A stretch of 64,000 bases of DNA from Mya arenaria (GCF_026914265.1 NC_069125.1:9155117-9219116), one strand, 5' to 3'; shown: positions 37,954-48,900, numbered from the stretch's first letter. Notes: generated by a model not told the origin, from the sequence alone. Program-made: numbers and translations.

Positions 37954-38230
37954 TACGGGCTTGAAGACAAACGCTTCGCGTTTGTCTGTACAAGCCCTCT
38001 TACGGTTTGTACGTGTATGCAAGGGACTACTTCTTTTTTGCCGGAGTGATAGGCATTAAAAAATTTGGGCACCACTGAACCGTGAAAATGAGAACCAGAA
38101 AAGCTCGTCATACATTGTTCATATAAAGCGCGTGCATGCCGGCAAGCAAATTGTACATGTTTAAGGCGGGGTTTGACCTCCGTTAACCAATGAAAATCAA
38201 TACGGAAATACCCGAGGTACATGTACAATC
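37954..38230 (-). mobile_element. Helitron-like 3' end, inverted copy
   Basis: On the minus strand, homologous sequence (acggaggtcaaaccccgcc, catgtacaatttgcttg, atatgaacaatg) leads to a 10-bp stem-loop (agacaaacgc, loop gaa, gcgtttgtct) followed at once by TCAAGCCCGT. The same arrangement in direct orientation ends at 47,091. A hairpin next to a short fixed terminus is the mark of Helitron 3' ends. The terminal CTRR of classic Helitrons is not present in this copy. Confidence 0.6.
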
Positions 38231-39403
38231 CACCTTCGGCACTTCCATAAAAGGAGTGGAGAACACATATAATGAATACAAGTCTAAAAAGTATATTTCA
38301 TAACTCTGCAATAATAGTACAAAACGAACAGGGTTTGTCATAATAATTGTTTTTTTTAACCCCACATTTTAAAAAATACCGTCTAAACCGGATATCTAAA
38401 TAATTAAGATAAATGTATTTATGCGCATTTTGCGACAGTTGATGTTAACAATGATTTGCATATATCAATATCATGATGCAATAACACGGATTTAACATTG
38501 TTTTCACGGTGAGTTGAACTAAGAATTATGCTTGTTATTGTAAATTCAATCGGTCATACGTTGCTGTTTGGACACCATAATGACATAACGTTGTTTTTTT
38601 ACGTAATGAACAAGCTAAAGTGATGCAAACGGTATCCACATCAATTCCAAAGTGGGTGGGGAAGGTCAAAAACTAAAACGTTGAAAATGCTTGTTTTGTT
38701 TAGATTTGTGAAACGATCTTTTTGGGGGTTGAAACATTTATTTTTGGCGACATGTTTGCGGTTATTTAGGAGTTGAACAAATTTTACAAAAAAGGATTTT
38801 AACGGATTATGGATCAAAAAGCATTCACATTATTACGAAAAAGTCTGTCGACATAAGTACTTCGTCATTATGTCAAAATGCCACAGAATACTTATCCAAC
38901 AATGTCTTGAGAGATACTGATAATATTTTGTCAAATAAGAATGTTATTCTGAAAAATAATGAATTTTCGCGGTTGAAATTCATTTCCGGGTTACAAAAAT
39001 GCATACATCTTTTTAAAAATAGCTGCAATCAACACAAATCCACAAGGCATTGTTGATTGGGAAGTCCCGATAAATTTGACTCTCAAACATATTTTTTTTG
39101 CTTTACGACATTTCCGGGAAAACGTAAACTTACGCTTTTTTAATAGAAATCTAATAAAATATTCTTTTCATAAAAATTGTTCAACTCCTAATTACAGCTT
39201 TTTATGTTGCATCGGATATATAAGTCATGCTTGTTAAATATTGAACCTCAAAACTACATAGAAGTTGATTTTTTCAATATTTTAGATTTTTGGTCCTTCA
39301 ATCGACTTTTTCATCGCTCAGTAGTGAAAACTAAATCTAATAAAAACATTTCTTTTTCATTAAAAATCATTTGTTTTTCATTAAAAATCATTGTGCATGT
39401 TTA
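38231..39403. other. AT-rich filler of the insertion
   Basis: No open frames of note and no bounded repeat. Nothing to annotate. Confidence 0.4.
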
Positions 39404-39505
39404 TGGTAAACCTGAGAAGAAAAGTGTGCCTGGTGTGGGGCTCAGACTCACGGCCGCAGAAACACTAGCACGGCGCTCTTGCCAACTGAGTTAAACGGGC
39501 AGCTG
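39404..39505 (-). mobile_element. tRNA-derived SINE head
   Basis: On the minus strand an A box taactcagttgg (39,493-39,482) and a B-box-like gagtctgagccc (39,449-39,438) have tRNA-like spacing, around gagcgccgtgctagtg and ctgcggccgtgag. This pattern is very common as a SINE head in molluscs. Mismatches in the B box suggest a relic, not a functional tRNA. Confidence 0.6.
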
Positions 39506-40484
39506 GTCACACAGGCTAGACTCGTCCGCCCATTAAAGGGGCTGTCTCACAGATGATAAAATCAAAATTAATATTTTTGTCATGGCAGAGTGGGGCAGAT
39601 GACTCGCGAATACTTTAAGCGATAAAGATGTATGAATGAAATTACAGAAAAACACTTCAGCACAAATAATGAAATTAAATGTTTAGTAATTCATAATCTG
39701 TTTTTCAGGGGAGGGTTTAGCATGTTTGACCTGGTTTCAACAAGCATAATAATGTGAGTATTATAGATTATGAACCCGGGGGAGATTTCAGCATAAAAGG
39801 CAGCATTTCTTTTTGGCAGAATTACATGATAACACTATAGCTACAGCGTCTTACTGGTGATTTTTTTTTACCAAGGTTTTCAGAAGGATACCAGCAGACG
39901 AGATGAAATGTATTGACATGTCTCCCTTAAACTTGCACATATTTCCGCACAAAATTTCTTTTAAGTTAACATATTATCAAAATTATTCAGCTGAAGGCAT
40001 GTATAAGCATGCAAGACAGTTTTAGACAAACTCTTTCCTACAAAGTAAAAAATGACATTTAAGTAATTAATTATTAAATTAGTAATTAACAAGACATTTA
40101 AAATGGGAGCTCTAATATAGTAAAGCATAGGCATAGGAAATTCAAAACATTTTTATTAAATATGCTTTGTGGTGATTTATAGACATTTATAAACAATAAA
40201 AAAACACACAATCTTTCACTGTTTCAAACAGCTCTCAAATAGAAATTGAAAGCCAGTGCTAAGAGGGCTGTGACACAATTTGAACAACTTCTTTACCAAA
40301 ATAATGTAACCTTTGTATACAAATTATTATTAAAATATAGCTTTTGATTCTCACCCAGTGAAATTCATGTACATCAGGATTTTACACTAAAACAAAACAA
40401 ATTCACTATTTATTCTTTCTTTAAGTTATCGCACATAGGTTATGGCATGGTACCATCCTCTTTATTTAGATTGTCAGAAAATGT

Positions 40485-40570
40485 GAATGCATCTCAGTAG
40501 CTCAGTTGGTGAAGAACTCGCCCTGTTAGCAAAGGGGTAAAGGGGTCCCGGGTTCCAGCCCTGCAATTGT
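40485..40570 (+). mobile_element. tRNA-derived SINE head
   Basis: A box tagctcagttgg (40,498-40,509) and B box ggttccagccc (40,551-40,561) around ctcgccctgttagc. The acceptor stem does not pair, so it is not a functional tRNA gene. Confidence 0.55.
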
Positions 40571-40698
40571 CGTACATTTTTCTGTCCCAATTGTACTTCA
40601 ATGGATAAATTCAAATTCTGACAATGAATAATGACAATTGAGCAGGTGGAGCTATGATCCTATTCATGTCATGTGTTTTCATTTCTCAGTGATTGAAT

Positions 40699-41377
40699 TT
40701 AAAGCTGCACTCTCACAGACTTACCGTTTTTACATTATTTTTTTTTTGCCTTGGAAAGAGCAAATTTTTGCGTAAATATCTGCAAACCAATGATAAAAGA
40801 TTGCTAATAAAAGATCTGATTGCAGATTTTTATATTTCCTTTAAATTAGGCATCAGTCAATTGTAACCACGCCCCCCACCCCAGGTCTGGGGGTATACCG
40901 GGGATAGCCGGGGAATTGGCAGTGTTTTTACTTTCCAGGTGGCCCCGCAGGGCCGGGTGACCGTGGTGGTTTTGTCTTAGCGCTAAATTTAGCGGAGATT
41001 GGGCCTTATATTGATGCGGGGGCATTTGGCCGGGGTTTTACCACCAGTTCTTTCCCGCAGAGCGGGGATTTTACCCGGGGTTGGCTGGACCGAAAGTCAA
41101 AGTCCCCGCTATTCCCCGGACGGGGGGGGGGGGGGGGGCGTGGTAACATTTGACTGGTGCATAAATGTTTTATGTTTTTAAAACGTTACTAACGGTTTAA
41201 GTAAAATGAATAAAAAATCATTTTTTTTTTGAAAAAAAGATATAAAAATCTGCAATCAAATTTTTTGTCAGCAGTCTTATATAATTTGTTTCCATGCATT
41301 TACACAAAAATTGGCTCATTAAAAGACAAAAATAAGAAAGTTGTCAAAACGTTAAATCTGTTGGAGTGCAACTTTAA
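40699..41377. mobile_element. MITE with a second element nested inside
   Basis: Inverted ends ttaaagctgcactctcacag (40,699) and the inverse ending at 41,377 (rc ttaaagttgcactccaacag). Both ends finish in TTAA. The inner part is split by the GC-rich element at 40,845-41,160. Confidence 0.75.
40845..41160. mobile_element. GC-rich MITE with a 17-G tract, copy 1
   Basis: Inverted ends catcagtcaattgtaaccac (40,851) and the inverse ending near 41,159 (rc caccagtcaaatgttaccac), each followed by a C/G run. The inner part has gtggccccgcag, ttgggcc, a tttcccgcag box and agtcaaagtccc. G17 lies at 41,122-41,138. A second copy is at 43,380-43,680. Confidence 0.75.
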
Positions 41378-42589
41378 GGGACACCAGATTGTACAGTTGC
41401 AAGAAAAAAGAAATAGTGAAAACCTTTGCTAATGGCGCAATGCTTCTTTCCCTGTTTTTTTTTTTGTGTTTTACCAATTTCAAATTTAACTGTTTGTGTA
41501 CCATATAAATACCTGTTGATTTAAAAAATTTGTCAGTATATGAGTCTGTTCTTATCAAGCCACTTTTACATGCTAAATATTCACAATATGAACTGGGAAA
41601 TATTAATATATTTGCTGATATTTGGACCATCTGGTGTCTAGCCCTTTCATAAACCATCTAGCTGCCAATGTGAGTTTTAGATACATATTGGACAGTTTCA
41701 TTGGAATTTATTAGTATAAAAAAATATGTTTCATGGCTAAAAGCGTAGTACTTACTCAGGGATTTTTCTATAGTACCCACGTGTTCGACTTTCGGACCCA
41801 TTCCCAAAGCAAAATATAAGATGTTTTTCCCAATCTTCAGAATTTTTTTTTTTTAGAAAGTCTTTTAAAATGTACTGGTTCATTTTCAACATCCTTATAA
41901 ATTATGTGAAGTAAAGTTTTTTGATAATTGTACTCGGAAATCATTGATTTTCATCACATTCAGATATATCTGTATGAAATATTATCTGTCATGATTGATT
42001 AATTGCAATAGATATTTACACCCAAGGATTGATATTTCAGCCATTTTGGTTCTATTAAAGGGAATTAAACTAATATAAAATCATTTTCTAATTCGCAGGA
42101 GACTAGACAGCTTTTTCTTTTAACAGTTAATTTTCCCAATTTCAGCATTTTCACGACGCAAAATTATCCCAAATGTCTAGAGCTTTTCCGAAATTGGGCA
42201 GAAAAAGCCCTGTTACTTAATAATGTTTTAGGAAAATTGTAATTCAAGGGACATTTTCATACACTTGAGATCTGTTTTTGTAATGATACAAAAATAAGCT
42301 GATTCGTTCATCTAATACAAAAACTAAATAATGTCTAAACTGTCAAATGTGAGGTTGCATCTGTAAACTTCATCTTTGTTTAGGAAATCTGTGAATATAA
42401 CTTTCACCACCCAGAACAATAAGTATTAATATAAGAAGTAAAAACTATTCTAGTAACTATTTCCTCATGTCAGGGACAATTCAATTAAAAAATCGATGGA
42501 AAAAAACTGTTAAATACTATCATGTTGTTGTTTTTTTCTAAATTTTAATAATATTTATTCTTTGTGGTCGGTCGGTTTGTCGGTCGGTC
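41378..42589. other. AT-rich filler of the insertion
   Basis: No gene is seen. A ggtcggtcggtttgtcggtc run at about 42,567-42,588 leads into the tandem repeat that follows. Confidence 0.4.
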
Positions 42590-43330
42590 CGTTGCAACTT
42601 TGTCCGGAGCAAAACTTAAAAACTACTGGATGGAATTGGATTAAACTTCATACAATGGTAGAGCATAATGAGAGGAAGTACCGTGTACAATAACCATAAC
42701 TCTATTCTTGCTTAAAACTGAGTTATTGCCCTTTGTTACTTTTTTTGTCTGGAGTATAACTTGAAAAGTACCGGATGGAATTCATTGGAACTTTATACAA
42801 TGGTATAGCACAATGAGAGGAAGTGCGGTGTTCGAGAACCATAACTCTACTTTAGCTAATTACTGAGTTATTGCCCGTTATTTGTTTTTTTTTGCTGTCA
42901 ATTTTTTTTCCAGACATTTACTTGCAAACTACTATACGGAATTAATTAAAACTTCATACAATGGTAAAAAACAATGAGAGGAAGTGCAGTGCACAAGAAC
43001 CATAACTCTATTTTAGCTTATAACAGAGTTATGGCCTTTAATACTTTTTTCTTGTCCCGAGCATAACTTGAAAACTATTGGATGGAATTTGATAAAACGT
43101 CATACAGTGATAGATCATAATGAGAGGAAGTGCAGTGTATAGAAACCGCAATTCTTTTTGAGCCAATTACAGAGTTATTGCCCTTTGTTACTCTTTCTTG
43201 TCCAGAGCTTAACTTGAAATCTACCGGATGGAATGTAATAAAACTTTATACAATGGTACAGCACAACGAGAAGGAGTTCAGTGCACCTGAATCATTATGC
43301 TATTTTAGCAAATTACAATGACAATAGTCC
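42590..43330. repeat. Five units of a 146-155-bp tandem repeat
   Basis: The landmark agaggaagt(a/g) recurs at 42,671, 42,826, 42,977, 43,123 and (as agaagga) 43,269, giving periods of 155, 151, 146 and 146 bp. Each unit also has accataactct and actgagttattgccc. It is a typical internal array of molluscan mobile elements. Confidence 0.85.
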
Positions 43331-43379
43331 ATAAAATAAAGTTGTTATTTATAGGTTGGCTTTCCAAACAGTTGACTGC

Positions 43380-43680
43380 AATTTCATATCAGGGCGGCGT
43401 TCGGGGATATTAATCACCTTCATTGGTAGCTCTAGTTACCGTTCAGGTGGCCCCGCAGTGCCGGATGAATGCTGTGGTTTTGTCTGCGCAAAATATAGCG
43501 GCGAATGGGCCTACCAAGAGTCCCTGGGGTGCGGGGGTATTTGGCAGGGATTTTATCATATGTTCGTCCCCGCAGGGCGCAGATTTTAGCCGGGGTTAGC
43601 TTGACCGGGAGTCAAAGTCCCTGCTATTCCCCGGACCTGGGGGGGGGGGGGGGTTACAATTGACTGGTGCATAAATGCCA
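43380..43680. mobile_element. GC-rich MITE, copy 2
   Basis: Shares gtggccccgcag, ggttttgtct, atttggc(a/c)gg, agtcaaagtcc, attccccgga, a 15-G run (43,639-43,653) and the right end ttgactggtgcataaatg with the copy at 40,845-41,160. The left end has decayed. Confidence 0.75.
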
Positions 43681-44172
43681 GCTTCACCAACCCAACTCGA
43701 AGCCTTAAGTGAATGTCCTTATGAAAATACGATTTTTAGTAATTACATCAACCAGGTATAGTGGATATTTTTTAGTAATCCAATCTCTTAATAACTCCAA
43801 TTATTAATTTGTTATTGTTTGCAACAGGTTGGAGATGGGGATGATGGCAGACCAGTCAGCCGAATTCAAATTGGATTAGACGTCATGCGATAAATTATTA
43901 GTATTTCAAAATCACTTTATGAAAATGTCTCCAAACTGTAGTGGGTTTGAATCTTTTAAGTTTATCTTTTTCTGTTTGTTTCATTCCTAAATAACATTGT
44001 TTCATGCTGGTTGTAAATTATTTCCGGTCACGGCCATGAGATTATATCATTTTCTAATAAACTATTTTGTTTGCTTTTTTATAAATTTCAGGTTTTTGAC
44101 TTATCCTTCAATACTTCTTAATACATTTCAACATTCTGTAAAAGCACAAATGTATTGGTTCTTTTTTTATAG
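43681..44172. other. Flank of an exon-like fragment
   Basis: At 43,828 a good acceptor (ttgtttgcaacag) opens a 21-codon frame VGDGDDGRPVSRIQIGLD and then stops at TAA (43,891-43,893). It may be a piece of the same captured gene as 44,173-44,280, but no donor is found. Confidence 0.3.
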
Positions 44173-44280
44173 CCACCTGGTTGCTGAAGCTCGAGAGGAC
44201 CTTTATGGACAAAAAATCCTGTTCAAGATAGTTCTGTCTGGAATTCCACAACACCTCCAGAGAATGGAAAATGTCTTCAA
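44173..44280 (+). CDS. Exon-like fragment inside the insertion
   Basis: A 108-nt segment between acceptor ttctttttttatag and donor TTCAA/gtaaga. The open frame reads HLVAEAREDLYGQKILFK, continues IVLSGIPQHLQRMENVFK, and leaves phase 2. Codon use and composition are clearly protein-like and unlike the surrounding AT-rich DNA. The family is not recognised. It sits in DNA that is absent from copy B, so it is either a gene fragment carried in by a mobile element or part of a host gene that lies across the insertion. Confidence 0.42.
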
Positions 44281-44387
44281 GTAAGAAGAGATTCTAAGCA
44301 AGTGCATTTCTGACTCCTCCAAAATGCTTCATTGTAGTCAATTACATTGGAGTTGTTTAATACTCACTGCAAATTATTCAAACTTAA

Positions 44388-45032
44388 TAATTAACATTAA
44401 GCAACTTTTTTGGCGGGGTGTGGTGTGTTTTTGTAACAAACAAATAAGAATATATTCTTTATTCTCACTGAGATATTTTGCAGACAATTTTCCAGAGCTG
44501 CTTGGCTACATATTGTATAGGAGGTCATAACATATTGAGCCTTTAAAAGTTAGAAAATTTTAACATTAATTTATTCATACAATTTTATTTCCCACCAGAT
44601 GTAAAAAAAACAACAACCTTTTTATCAAAAAGCAAGACAAAAAGGTCACTGTTGGTGATGTGTAAAAAATACATGTGTTGCTGCATATTAATTGCCACAG
44701 GTGTTTTGGTTTATACCTGATATTAGCAAAGCTGTTTACAATATTCATTTATTGAAATTTAGATAATTTTGATCATTAGACATGATGTTTGTCAGATTTG
44801 TCATTGCAAACACAAACTATTTTAAAGTTTATTGAAAGCATCGTTAAGATAATTCTGTAATTAAAGCAGAATTGTATTTGCCCTTAAAATCTAAACAACA
44901 CTTTTGTTCAAAATTAACATTTTGCAACTTTTTTAGCGGGGTGTGGTGTGTTTAACAAATAAGAATATATTCTGTATTCTCACTGAGATGTTTTGCAGAC
45001 AATTTTCCAGAGCTGCTTGGCTACATATTGTT
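44388..45032. repeat. Duplicated 120-130-bp segment (44,388-44,516; 44,912-45,032)
   Basis: The copies share ggggtgtggtgtgttt, aataagaatatattct and attctcactgagat, then an identical 35-base end after a ttttgcag: acaattttccagagctgc continuing to tacatattgt. The ttttgcag plus invariant 35 bases looks like a duplicated splice acceptor and exon start. Confidence 0.75.
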
Positions 45033-45199
45033 CATATACAATCATAATTATTAGTAATTGATTAAATGTTTTGCCATGTTTTACCATCATATTTAAATAG
45101 ATTTTTGCTCATTCAATTTTAGTTAAAATTATAAAATTATAATTACCTCAGCTTGTAATATACTTCAGTGCAACATTATTGATATGTGATCATTTTAAG

Positions 45200-45775
45200 C
45201 TTGACTATTCGATGAATAAGGAAAGCTATCATAGTCACCAGAGTGTCAGCGTCAGCATTACCACTTATGTTAAAGTTTGCGTACCACCTCAAATATTTTC
45301 AATGTCCATTGACATACTGTTTTGAAACTTCGCACGCTTGTTCACCATCATGCTCCCAACCTGTACACAGAAGGAGGTCACTTTATCGAGCATTTTGACA
45401 TAATTATGCCCCTATTTTACTTAGAATTTACGTGTAAGTTTGCGTACCACCTCAAATATTTTCAAAGTCCATTGACATCTGGCTTTGAAACTTTGCACGC
45501 TTGTTCATGCCCCCAATCTGTACACAGGAGGCGGTAACTCTATCAAGCATTTTGACAAAATTATGCCCCTTTTTCAACTTACAATTTATGTTAAAGTTTG
45601 CGTACCACCTCAAATATTTTCCAATTCAATTTATGTTAATATCTCAGCACATCATGTATTGCATTGAAATCTAATATAACAGTGATAAATGCATGTTTCT
45701 CCAAACCTTTTCAGTCCATACACCGAAAAGCGGCGGAATAGTCGAGCGCGCTGTCTCTGTGACAGCTCTTGTTTT
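45200..45775. mobile_element. Dispersed repeat with 160-bp internal tandem units
   Basis: The block gtaccacctcaaatatttt recurs at 45,281, 45,444 and 45,602 (periods 163 and 158), with ttatgcccct in each full unit. The right end, agtcgagcgcgctgtctc then tgtgacagctcttg, contains a small gctgtc/gacagc hairpin and looks like an element terminus. Confidence 0.65.
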
Positions 45776-46101
45776 TATTTATTTTCTGTTTGTAACATAT
45801 TCTTCAAATGCGTTTGTGTACTTGATCTCAAATGCATAGTAGCTTTATTTAAGTTAATTAAGAAGAATAACTCTAAACTTCATATAAAATATAGAGTAGT
45901 GCATTATATATAATGTATACACTATTATTGAAGATTGTTGCGTATACACTAAATAAATTGCTAACAGCAACAGAACTGCTTGTTATTTAAAAAGTTTTAT
46001 TAACATATACAAAAAAATGTACGTTTCCCTTTTACTCCTAATATGTTTCACTTAGTCATTAAGTAAACTTAAAGTGTCCGGCAATAACACTTCAAGCCCG
46101 T
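45776..46101 (+). mobile_element. Short Helitron-like terminus
   Basis: A hairpin aagtgt (46,072-46,077), nine-base loop, acactt (46,087-46,092) runs straight into CAAGCCCGT ending at 46,101, the same terminus as at 47,091 and (inverted) 37,954. The left extent of this copy is not known. Confidence 0.45.
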
Positions 46102-46849
46102 AGAGGCAGCGCCTTAGTTCATATTAATTACCATGAACTTAATTTCAATCCAATAATGATTCACACAACCATTGCTCAGTTCAGGTTTGTACGAACAGAG
46201 TTCTGCAGTAACATTTCACAGCAAAATATGAATGTACACATGTTTTCTTTGAAAATATTTATCTTCTATAGTGTGCTAAAGGCCCATTATGTTTAAGTAA
46301 TGTAAACTTACTAAGTGACTGTATGTATATCAAAATGACTTCTCTTAAACAATTTGAAATTTGAACTTCCAGTATGATAAAATAAATGCATCACAATAAG
46401 AAACATGCTACACAACTGGTAGTGTATTCTAAATTTAGCAAGGAAAGAGTCAATACCAGATTTGCATATCACGTGACTTTCTTAAAGGCCCAGTATGTTT
46501 TAGTAGTGTAAACTTATCAACGCGTATTTATGTACGAATGTCTTCTCTTTACTCTCTGAAATATTTAAACCAAATAAATGCATTTATATTAATTACAATT
46601 AACATTCAACAGAACCGAAAGCATATTTAGCGCCTATATTGCAAATGAACAATCGAGTCAGCGATAATGTTGGAAATTTCCAGAAATTTTTATTTAATAC
46701 AGCATTTTGTGTTCATCGGGGGTTTTAGCAGATATCATCTGAGACACTAGCATAGTTTTATACGCACATTTAACATTCTGGGACTTTGGTATGATCCTTA
46801 TTTACTATCGACCTAGAATCATGCCAGATGTCACAGCTGGCAGTTGAGC
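46102..46849. repeat. Filler with a direct repeat at 46,282 and 46,487
   Basis: Two copies of about 110 bp share taaaggccca(t/g)tatgttt, gtaaactta and cttctctt, offset by 205 bp. Just after the terminus at 46,101 is an aggcagcgcct hairpin; its inverse aaggcgctgcctt is at 37,162, near the left edge of the insertion. Confidence 0.6.
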
Positions 46850-47091
46850 TTGGTAGTCACTATTTCATATTTGTTACGGAGGTCAGACCACGCCAAAACA
46901 TTTACAATTTGCTCACGTGCCTGTATGCACAATATATGAACAATAAATAACAAGCTTTTTTCTAGTTTCAATTTATTGTTCAATGGTGCTCCAATTATTG
47001 GATCCCATCATTGCAGAAAAGAAAGGAAGTAATTTTTGATGCAAAAAAGCAGGCGTACTTAACGTCCAGCTGCGCTGGACTTCAAGCCCGT
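46850..47091 (+). mobile_element. Helitron-like 3' end, direct copy
   Basis: Homologous to 38,230-37,954 in the opposite orientation (acggaggtcagaccacgcc, tttacaatttgctc, atatgaacaataa). It ends with stem gtccagc, loop tgc, stem gctggac (47,064-47,080), then TTCAAGCCCGT. The next bases are GCTAATT. If GCTAA were part of the element it would satisfy the Helitron CTRR rule with a following T, but copy B also has gctaat here, so those bases are more likely host sequence. Confidence 0.6.
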
Positions 47092-47975
47092 GCTAATTAA
47101 ATCCGACGTCTAACCGACGTCGAATTTCTAACGCCGACTTTTTAATCAGTCGATTTAAGTTGTTATGCTTTACAACTTTTAGTTAAAGTACTTGTATTTC
47201 AAATTTCAAATATAATGCAATTTGAACATTTCTAAAGTTTTGAAGGGACAAGATCAAAAGCCGATAACCCTTTTGGATCGAAAACCTTGTACATTCACAT
47301 GCATACGGTCGTAATATCTACATAATATATTTGAACATAGGCGTTCGTGCTTGTGTATGCATTGCATTAGCGAATGCATTATACGAAGTAAAAAACGATC
47401 ACTGTTCAAACGAACATATTGTAACTGATCATGTATCGAACATCCTTTTTAATAGCTTCAATAGCCTTATTTCCGTACAAAGTCCCAAGGAATTGTATTT
47501 TACGGAAATCCACGGGCATTTCCGGGTTTTGTTCGAATAAGAGATTTGCGCCAAGTTGTAGAAATTGTGTAAGATTATAGATACGAGTTTTCATGATATT
47601 GTACGATGTATTGTATATAAAGTACGGGGAATTTCAACTTTGTAGGTCATAAGACAAACTTTGTATGAATTGTTTACCAAACGATTGTTAAAGTCACTAA
47701 TTTGCAAATGCAAATGTGCCCTTATAAAATACAAATAGTTAAACAGTTTTTACGGGTTGTATAGGTATTAACTGACTGATATCAACTTTAATTTTGTATT
47801 TTTTGTATTTTGTTTCGTGATTCTTCATACATTTGCGTGACAATGCATAGGTATCTTATTGATATTTCTTTATATGAGCTTGGTTTCCTTTAAACTAACA
47901 AAAGCTTCTGCTTTTAATTTCCCTACTGTTTCTGCAATAAAAATGAATCTTAACAACACGACTCGAGTGTAAAAA
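47092..47975. repeat. Segmental duplication, copy A right part
   Basis: Continues the match to copy B (54,148-56,130): gacgtc-rich start, acttttagt(t/c)aa(a/g)gta, gaagggacaaga/ggagggacaagaa, cgtacaa and tgcataggtat blocks. Copy B is longer because of two extra segments (about 54,480-54,720 and 55,000-55,950). Confidence 0.8.
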
Positions 47976-48583
47976 CTCCGCTTAGAAATAATCAGTGTCC
48001 TCTAGTTTTGAGGAGTGTATTATTCTGTTACTTATTTGTTGTGTAAAATAATTGGGTTTGTAGTTCCTTTTACTTTAAAGTTGAAACCACTTCAGAGAAA
48101 TAATCCGGCTAGTGAAAGTATTTATTTCCATATATATTTCTATAGTTTAATACGAGCGGCTAAATACCGATACTTTCGGCCATTGACCATGTTGTACTTA
48201 CCACTGTCAATGAACCTTCTCTCTTTTTATCTAAGAATTATATTTCTATTTCTGGTATTTTTGATTCTATCTATATTTTCATGATACCAGTCAAAGGCTT
48301 TGCTTCCTACTTGCAGTACTGATAAATTTCGGCGACATGATCAGTGAAAGTGAGTCCTGCTGAATAACAATAAATATACTGTTAGACGGCATGAAGTCAA
48401 ATCTTATTGATTAAAAATGGCGGAGTGAGCATAGCGAATCATTAAGAATTTACTTCAGGTCATCCAAATGATCTAGAATACAACCACAATGGCGGACACA
48501 TTGTCAACGCAAAATCTGATGCAGGGATTGTGTATCAGATATTTGACTGTACCTTTAAACTCCCGTGAAGGTTGATATTCGCA
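47976..48583. other. Intergenic between duplication copies
   Basis: AT-rich up to 48,480. A start-like context acaATGGCGGACAC at 48,489 opens a 28-codon frame (MADTLSTQNLMQG) that stops at 48,573, nine bases before the next ATG. It could be an upstream open frame of the candidate gene that follows. Confidence 0.35.
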
Positions 48584-48900
48584 ATGATTAAGCTCAGTGC
48601 TAATTGCCTATCAGTAATTTCATTGTATGAACATGTAAGTTATTATCTTGGGTTATCGTTGTATATATGTGTGCTTGATTTTTTATCATGCACAAACGTT
48701 TGTGTTCAAAGTACTTAATACATGTGTTGAATATTGAATCTTAAGTCTAAGTGATGTTTCCATTACAGCAAGCAATTATAACATGTCTTACATATTGTTT
48801 TAAAAATATTGTCCTACGGCACATGAAACATGGAAAGGAAGAGTGTGTGGATGTGAGGTTGGAAGAAGTTGCAGACCATTTTACCATTAGTCTCCAATAA
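48584..48900 (+). CDS. Candidate small two-exon gene, unknown function
   Basis: Exon 48,584-48,634 (ATG start, 17 codons, MIKLSANCLSVISLYEH, donor gtaagt) and exon 48,769-48,900 (acceptor tttccattacag, 43 codons then TAA) join in phase 0. The second exon begins QAIITCLTYCFKNIVLRHM and ends EEVADHFTISLQ. Product 60 residues, cysteine- and histidine-containing and probably helical. It lies in unique DNA between the duplication copies. The true start may be further upstream. No domain is recognised and no polyadenylation signal is seen close by. Confidence 0.4.

Larger units (their letters stand above)
37151..47091. mobile_element. 9.9-kb composite insertion splitting copy A
   Basis: Copy B is continuous from ataatgctga (54,130) to gctaataaaatct (54,148) with only about nine bases between. 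Copy A has 9.94 kb at the same point, between ataatgccga (37,150) and gctaattaaatcc (47,092). The right edge is a Helitron-like terminus. The content is mostly other repeats, so it probably grew by nested insertions. Between the listed elements it is AT-rich without supported genes. Confidence 0.7.

Noticed and set aside
39430..40565. Functional tRNA genes at 39,430-39,502 and 40,485-40,565
   Set aside because: A and B boxes are present but acceptor stems do not pair and bases at key positions differ, so SINE heads fit better.
43997..44284. 95-codon frame as a single-exon gene
   Set aside because: Only the last 36 codons are protein-like; the part before 44,173 is AT-driven and ends in a clear splice acceptor.
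47081..47096. Canonical Helitron CTRR end (CTAA followed by T) at the right edge of the insertion
   Set aside because: The paralogous empty site also has gctaat, so these bases are probably host sequence, and the other two termini lack CTRR.
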